Source: a virus. From it: a stretch of 32,038 nucleotides of DNA. The stretch covers positions 1-32,038 of the IMG/VR virus record IMGVR_UViG_3300032296_002236; one strand, given 5' to 3'. Below the pieces are notes generated by a model. That model had not been told where the DNA came from, did no database searches, and saw only the letters and a list, made by a program, of their open reading frames with translations. A program made the position numbers and the translations under genes. Shown piece by piece: positions 28,775 to 32,038 of this stretch (within the stretch, counting starts at the first letter, position 1; every line of letters starts with the position of its first letter).

Positions 28775-31700
28775 ATGAGCGGTAAATTACGCATACAGAA
28801 CGAAGGCGAGATTCAATTTGGACAATGGAGTACTTCAGGTACCGGACCAGCTAATCCATCAGCAGGATATGTAACACTATATTCACAAGGTAGCCAATTA
28901 AAGGCTAAAGATTCTAGTGGTAATATACAATTCTTTGGTAGCTCAGGAACTGCTGGAACGTCAGGTCAATCTGGTTCATCTGGAACGTCAGGTCAATCTG
29001 GTTCATCCGGAACGTCAGGTCAATCAGGAACTTCAGGCAGTTCAGGTCAATCGGGCAGTTCAGGAAGTTCAGGACAGACTGGTACATCAGGAAGCTCGGG
29101 GCAAACGGGTTTATCTGGAACATCAGGAACATCAGGAACTTCATTACCTGGTTCAGCAGGAACTAGCGGTAGCTCGGGACAATCTGGAACATCCGGCAGC
29201 TCAGGAGAGTCTGGAACATCAGGCAGCTCAGGAGAGTCTGGAACATCAGGCAGCTCAGGTACCTCTGGCGAATCTGGTACATCAGGTAGCTCGGGACAAT
29301 CAGGAACATCTGGTAGTTCTGGCGAATCTGGAACATCCGGCAGCTCAGGAGAGTCTGGAACATCAGGCAGCTCAGGTACCTCTGGCGAATCTGGTACATC
29401 AGGTAGCTCAGGTCAATCTGGTACATCAGGTAGTTCTGGAGAGTCTGGTACGTCAGGTAGCTCTGGAGAGTCTGGTACGTCAGGTGTTTCAGGAAGTTCT
29501 GGAACCAGCGGTGTGTCTGGACAATCAACTTCATTATTTCCATACAATGCAAGAACTAATTTACAATCAGGAAATCCAGGTAACACAAATATAATTTGGA
29601 ACAACGCTACCCAAACATCTGCAACCCAAATTAACATATCACATTTAGATCGAAACAATATTGATATTGATGTTTTCTTAGCACTAATACAATCAGGTTC
29701 AACTATTATTATTCAGGACGCAAACGATTCAGCAAATTATCAACGCTGGACTTTTGGAACCGGAGTAGAAGCAGCACCAAATTCATATTGGGAATTTCCT
29801 GCAACATATATTGATGGTGGATATTCATTTACAAATGGTCATAATATTCTTGTAATCATTGCACAACAACCAGTTACAACTTCAGGTACTTCAGGTAGTT
29901 CAGGAACCAGCGGTGCTAACGGGGCGACTGGTGCAACCGGTGCAGCAACAACTATTAACAACAACGCAAACAATCGTGTGATAACTGGTTCAGATACACC
30001 AGATACTTTAGAAGGTGAAACTGCTTTAACCTTCGACGGATCACAACTAAGTGTTAACGGAATTAGAATTGGCTTAGGTGCAGGTTCTATAGCAACCAAT
30101 ATAAAAATTGGTAATGACGGAAGTTTAGCTGCTAACACTACAGGATCAAATAACTTAGTTATTTCTACTCAACCAAGCTTTCCAGCATCATCTACAGGAG
30201 CAAACAATATAATTGTTAGTGCTGGAGCAACCGGTGCTTTATCTCTTGCTACCGTTGCCAGTAGTAATAATATAATGGGAGTAAATATTTTCCCAGCCTC
30301 TACCAGAACTATTAATAATAATATAATTAACGGAAACGCAATAGGTGCACAAGCTACTGGAGGTAACGTCACAGCTAATATTATTTTAGGAAATTCTACT
30401 TTTACCAGGGGAGCTACCGCATCTTCTAGTATAATGATTGGTACTGCGATAGCAGCAGCAACTGGATCTAACGTAGCTTCTTCCATATTAATTGGTCTTG
30501 GTGTAGCAGAAAATTTCTCCGGCACAGGAGCAACTTTTTCTAGTTCAATAGCAATTGGAGGGGGTGCTTTAGCTGCTGCAAGCAGCGCACATGCAACAGG
30601 TTCAACTATACTAGGATTTAATGTAGCAGGGTCAGCAACAAACGTTAAATTTAGTAATACGTTTATGGCTGGAGCATCAGCAGCAAACGCAGCTTCTGGT
30701 GCTACCTTTAGTAATGCAGTAGTAATTGGCAGTAACGCAATGCGTAATATAACAGGAACTACAGTTAGTACTGCAAATATCATTGGACATCAAGTTGCCC
30801 AAAATGCAGTTAATGGTGGTTTTGATAATGCTACTTTAATTGGACAGAACATAGGTCAAAATGCATCTGGTGGAACTTTTGCCTCTACTGTTGCAATAGG
30901 AAGTACCATTGCACAAAGTGCTACCGGCGCCTCGTTTTCAAATGCTATTTTACTGGGTACAGCAGTAGCTCAAAATTCTTCAGGATCGAATAATTCTAGC
31001 GCCGTCCTAATCGGAAACGGGGTATTACAAAACAATACTGCAACCAATAATTCTAATGCTGTACTAATAGGAAATAGTGTTGGTTCTAGTTCAGGAACAG
31101 GAACATTCCAAAACTCTACTTTTATTGGAGCAGATTCCGGAACTAACTGTAATTTAGATAATGCTAACTCGTTCGTTCTAGGTGTAAATAGTGCTAAGTT
31201 CGGAGGACAATCTTCTTCCGTAGTAATTGGATCTTTCGCTCATCAAGGAGTTACAGGAACTCAACTTCAAAGTAACATTGCTATTGGTCAATCCGCAGCG
31301 ACCACTAACAGCACTAATCAGAACATTTTCATCGGTGCGGGAGTGGCTCCAAATCTTACAGGAGGTACAGGAAGACATACTATCATTGGTCCAAATAATA
31401 CGGCGGGTGGATTAACCGGTGGCACAGCAAATACGATCATTGGTGGATCTATCAGTGGATTAACTGGTACGTTAAGTAACAATATTTTACTAGCAGACGG
31501 AGACGGTAACGTCAGAATTAAAGTAGATGGAGCAACTGCAGCTTATATTAATACGCCGCTAGTTCCTAAGAAAGATTCTTCAGCAAACATTGAAGCAATT
31601 GCTTCACCAGTTGCTGGTATGGTTATGTACGATACCACAAACAACACGTTGGATCTTTATAACGGATCAGCTTGGCAGGCAGTCTCAACCGCTACAGATT

Positions 31701-32038
31701 ATGGATATTTTGCTTATACTGATGCAACTATGGCTATTAACTTTACTGCAAAAGGTATTACAATGGCTTCGCAATCAGCAAATGGTATCACAGTAGCTTC
31801 TAATACTAGATTAACATTTGGTAAAGCAGGTACTTATAGAATTACTACCAGTCATTTTCCAGGAACAGATTATGCTCAAGAACTTTGGTTAAAGAAAAAT
31901 GGTTCTACAAATATTACAGGTACATCTACACAATTAAGCGGAAATGGTTCTACAGTATATTCTCAAGCATCTTGGGATTACGTTGCCGCCTTTAGTGCTA
32001 GTGATTATGTTGAAGTAATAATAGCAGGTGAGACAGGT
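28775..32038 (+). CDS. Second collagen-like tail fibre (continues across the window end to 204)
   Basis: Open from ATG 28775 to the last base (1088 codons); with 124-204 it is 1114 residues. Order: N-terminal anchor (LRIQNEGEIQFGQWSTSG; LYSQGSQLKAKDSSGNIQFF) like the 25628 fibre; a long Gly-X-Y tract, about 55-251, of GTS/GSS/GQS/GES triplets; a globular insert (about 252-369); a short Gly-X-Y piece with GANGATGATG; TINNNANNRVITGSDTP; a very long YadA-head-like region (about 410-900) built of repeats such as SNAVVIGSNA and NATLIGQNIG; an ILLADGDGNVRIK neck; and a C1q-like end (about 975-1114). It is the probable main receptor-binding fibre. Confidence 0.88.
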   Translation, partial: MSGKLRIQNEGEIQFGQWSTSGTGPANPSAGYVTLYSQGSQLKAKDSSGNIQFFGSSGTAGTSGQSGSSGTSGQSGSSGTSGQSGTSGSSGQSGSSGSSGQTGTSGSSGQTGLSGTSGTSGTSLPGSAGTSGSSGQSGTSGSSGESGTSGSSGESGTSGSSGTSGESGTSGSSGQSGTSGSSGESGTSGSSGESGTSGSSGTSGESGTSGSSGQSGTSGSSGESGTSGSSGESGTSGVSGSSGTSGVSGQSTSLFPYNARTNLQSGNPGNTNIIWNNATQTSATQINISHLDRNNIDIDVFLALIQSGSTIIIQDANDSANYQRWTFGTGVEAAPNSYWEFPATYIDGGYSFTNGHNILVIIAQQPVTTSGTSGSSGTSGANGATGATGAATTINNNANNRVITGSDTPDTLEGETALTFDGSQLSVNGIRIGLGAGSIATNIKIGNDGSLAANTTGSNNLVISTQPSFPASSTGANNIIVSAGATGALSLATVASSNNIMGVNIFPASTRTINNNIINGNAIGAQATGGNVTANIILGNSTFTRGATASSSIMIGTAIAAATGSNVASSILIGLGVAENFSGTGATFSSSIAIGGGALAAASSAHATGSTILGFNVAGSATNVKFSNTFMAGASAANAASGATFSNAVVIGSNAMRNITGTTVSTANIIGHQVAQNAVNGGFDNATLIGQNIGQNASGGTFASTVAIGSTIAQSATGASFSNAILLGTAVAQNSSGSNNSSAVLIGNGVLQNNTATNNSNAVLIGNSVGSSSGTGTFQNSTFIGADSGTNCNLDNANSFVLGVNSAKFGGQSSSVVIGSFAHQGVTGTQLQSNIAIGQSAATTNSTNQNIFIGAGVAPNLTGGTGRHTIIGPNNTAGGLTGGTANTIIGGSISGLTGTLSNNILLADGDGNVRIKVDGATAAYINTPLVPKKDSSANIEAIASPVAGMVMYDTTNNTLDLYNGSAWQAVSTATDYGYFAYTDATMAINFTAKGITMASQSANGITVASNTRLTFGKAGTYRITTSHFPGTDYAQELWLKKNGSTNITGTSTQLSGNGSTVYSQASWDYVAAFSASDYVEVIIAGETG
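29222..29409 (+). repeat. DNA direct repeats in second fibre
   Basis: 71 bases at 29222-29292 are repeated exactly at 29339-29409 (unit 117 bases, 39 residues). An overlapping 52-base repeat links 29181-29232 with 29325-29376. These would allow recombination that changes the length of the collagen-like shaft. Confidence 0.85.
31916..32038. repeat. Terminal direct repeat, right copy
   Basis: Exact copy of positions 1-123. Joining the ends through it keeps the fibre gene open (codon boundary at 31916 and at 1) and lets it end at the TAA of 202-204. That supports circularity. Confidence 0.95.

Noticed and set aside
30169-30783. 204-codon minus-strand frame within the second fibre
   Set aside because: It is antisense to the repetitive beta-roll region; the Ala/Val/Pro-rich product mirrors Gly/Ala/Thr codons of the fibre.

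Overview
The window is the essentially complete genome of a tailed bacteriophage. The first 123 bases recur exactly as the last 123 (31916-32038), so the molecule is circular or circularly permuted with about 31,915 unique bases. A tape measure of 803 residues, a tail-assembly chaperone with a candidate -1 frameshift, an HK97-type head set and long fibres point to a siphovirus-like particle. The host is most likely a Bacteroidota (Flavobacteria-like) bacterium. The DNA is AT-rich, starts are preceded by A-rich leaders rather than Shine-Dalgarno sequences, one promoter matches the Bacteroidota form TTTG-N19-TAnnTTTG, and several protein families (XkdF-type protease fusion, sigma-like protein ending SPFYRQYR, Gly-Ser/Thr collagen-like fibres) resemble those of phages of that phylum. 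The host call is an inference.

Layout. 28775 to the end, continuing to 204: large collagen-like tail fibre crossing the window ends. 235-2766: portal and head-tail connector, with a NUMOD4/HNH endonuclease gene between them. 2767-3909: a terminator, a possible short structured RNA and two more HNH genes. 3921-5320: two small winged-helix genes, a hairpin and direct-repeat array that is a candidate origin or operator, and a minus-strand winged-helix-like gene. 5354-7325: a tightly overlapped cassette of small genes (sigma-like protein, Cys-motif protein, HTH protein), including a membrane protein that appears overprinted on another gene. 7398-9570: small and large terminase subunits with a GC-rich gap between them. 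9567-10519: three minus-strand genes. 10572-21183: tail completion, tail assembly, tail tip and tape measure. 21214-25498: head maturation protease, scaffold, major capsid protein and probable tail tube. 25628-28765: first collagen-like fibre and a small virion protein.

How it works together. TerS/TerL would package DNA through the portal into a capsid built on the 23274 scaffold and processed by the XkdF-like protease. The connector and the 10572/11048 proteins would join head and tail. The tape measure and chaperone build the tail. The 12305, 13910 and 18077 proteins probably form the tip and adhesin complex, and two mosaic fibres bind the cell. I recognise no DNA polymerase, helicase, integrase or endolysin, so replication probably leans on the host, and the replication and lysis genes must be among the unassigned small genes. 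A recurrent promoter-like motif (ATATTCAY with a CA-containing box 22 bases upstream) precedes four late transcription units.
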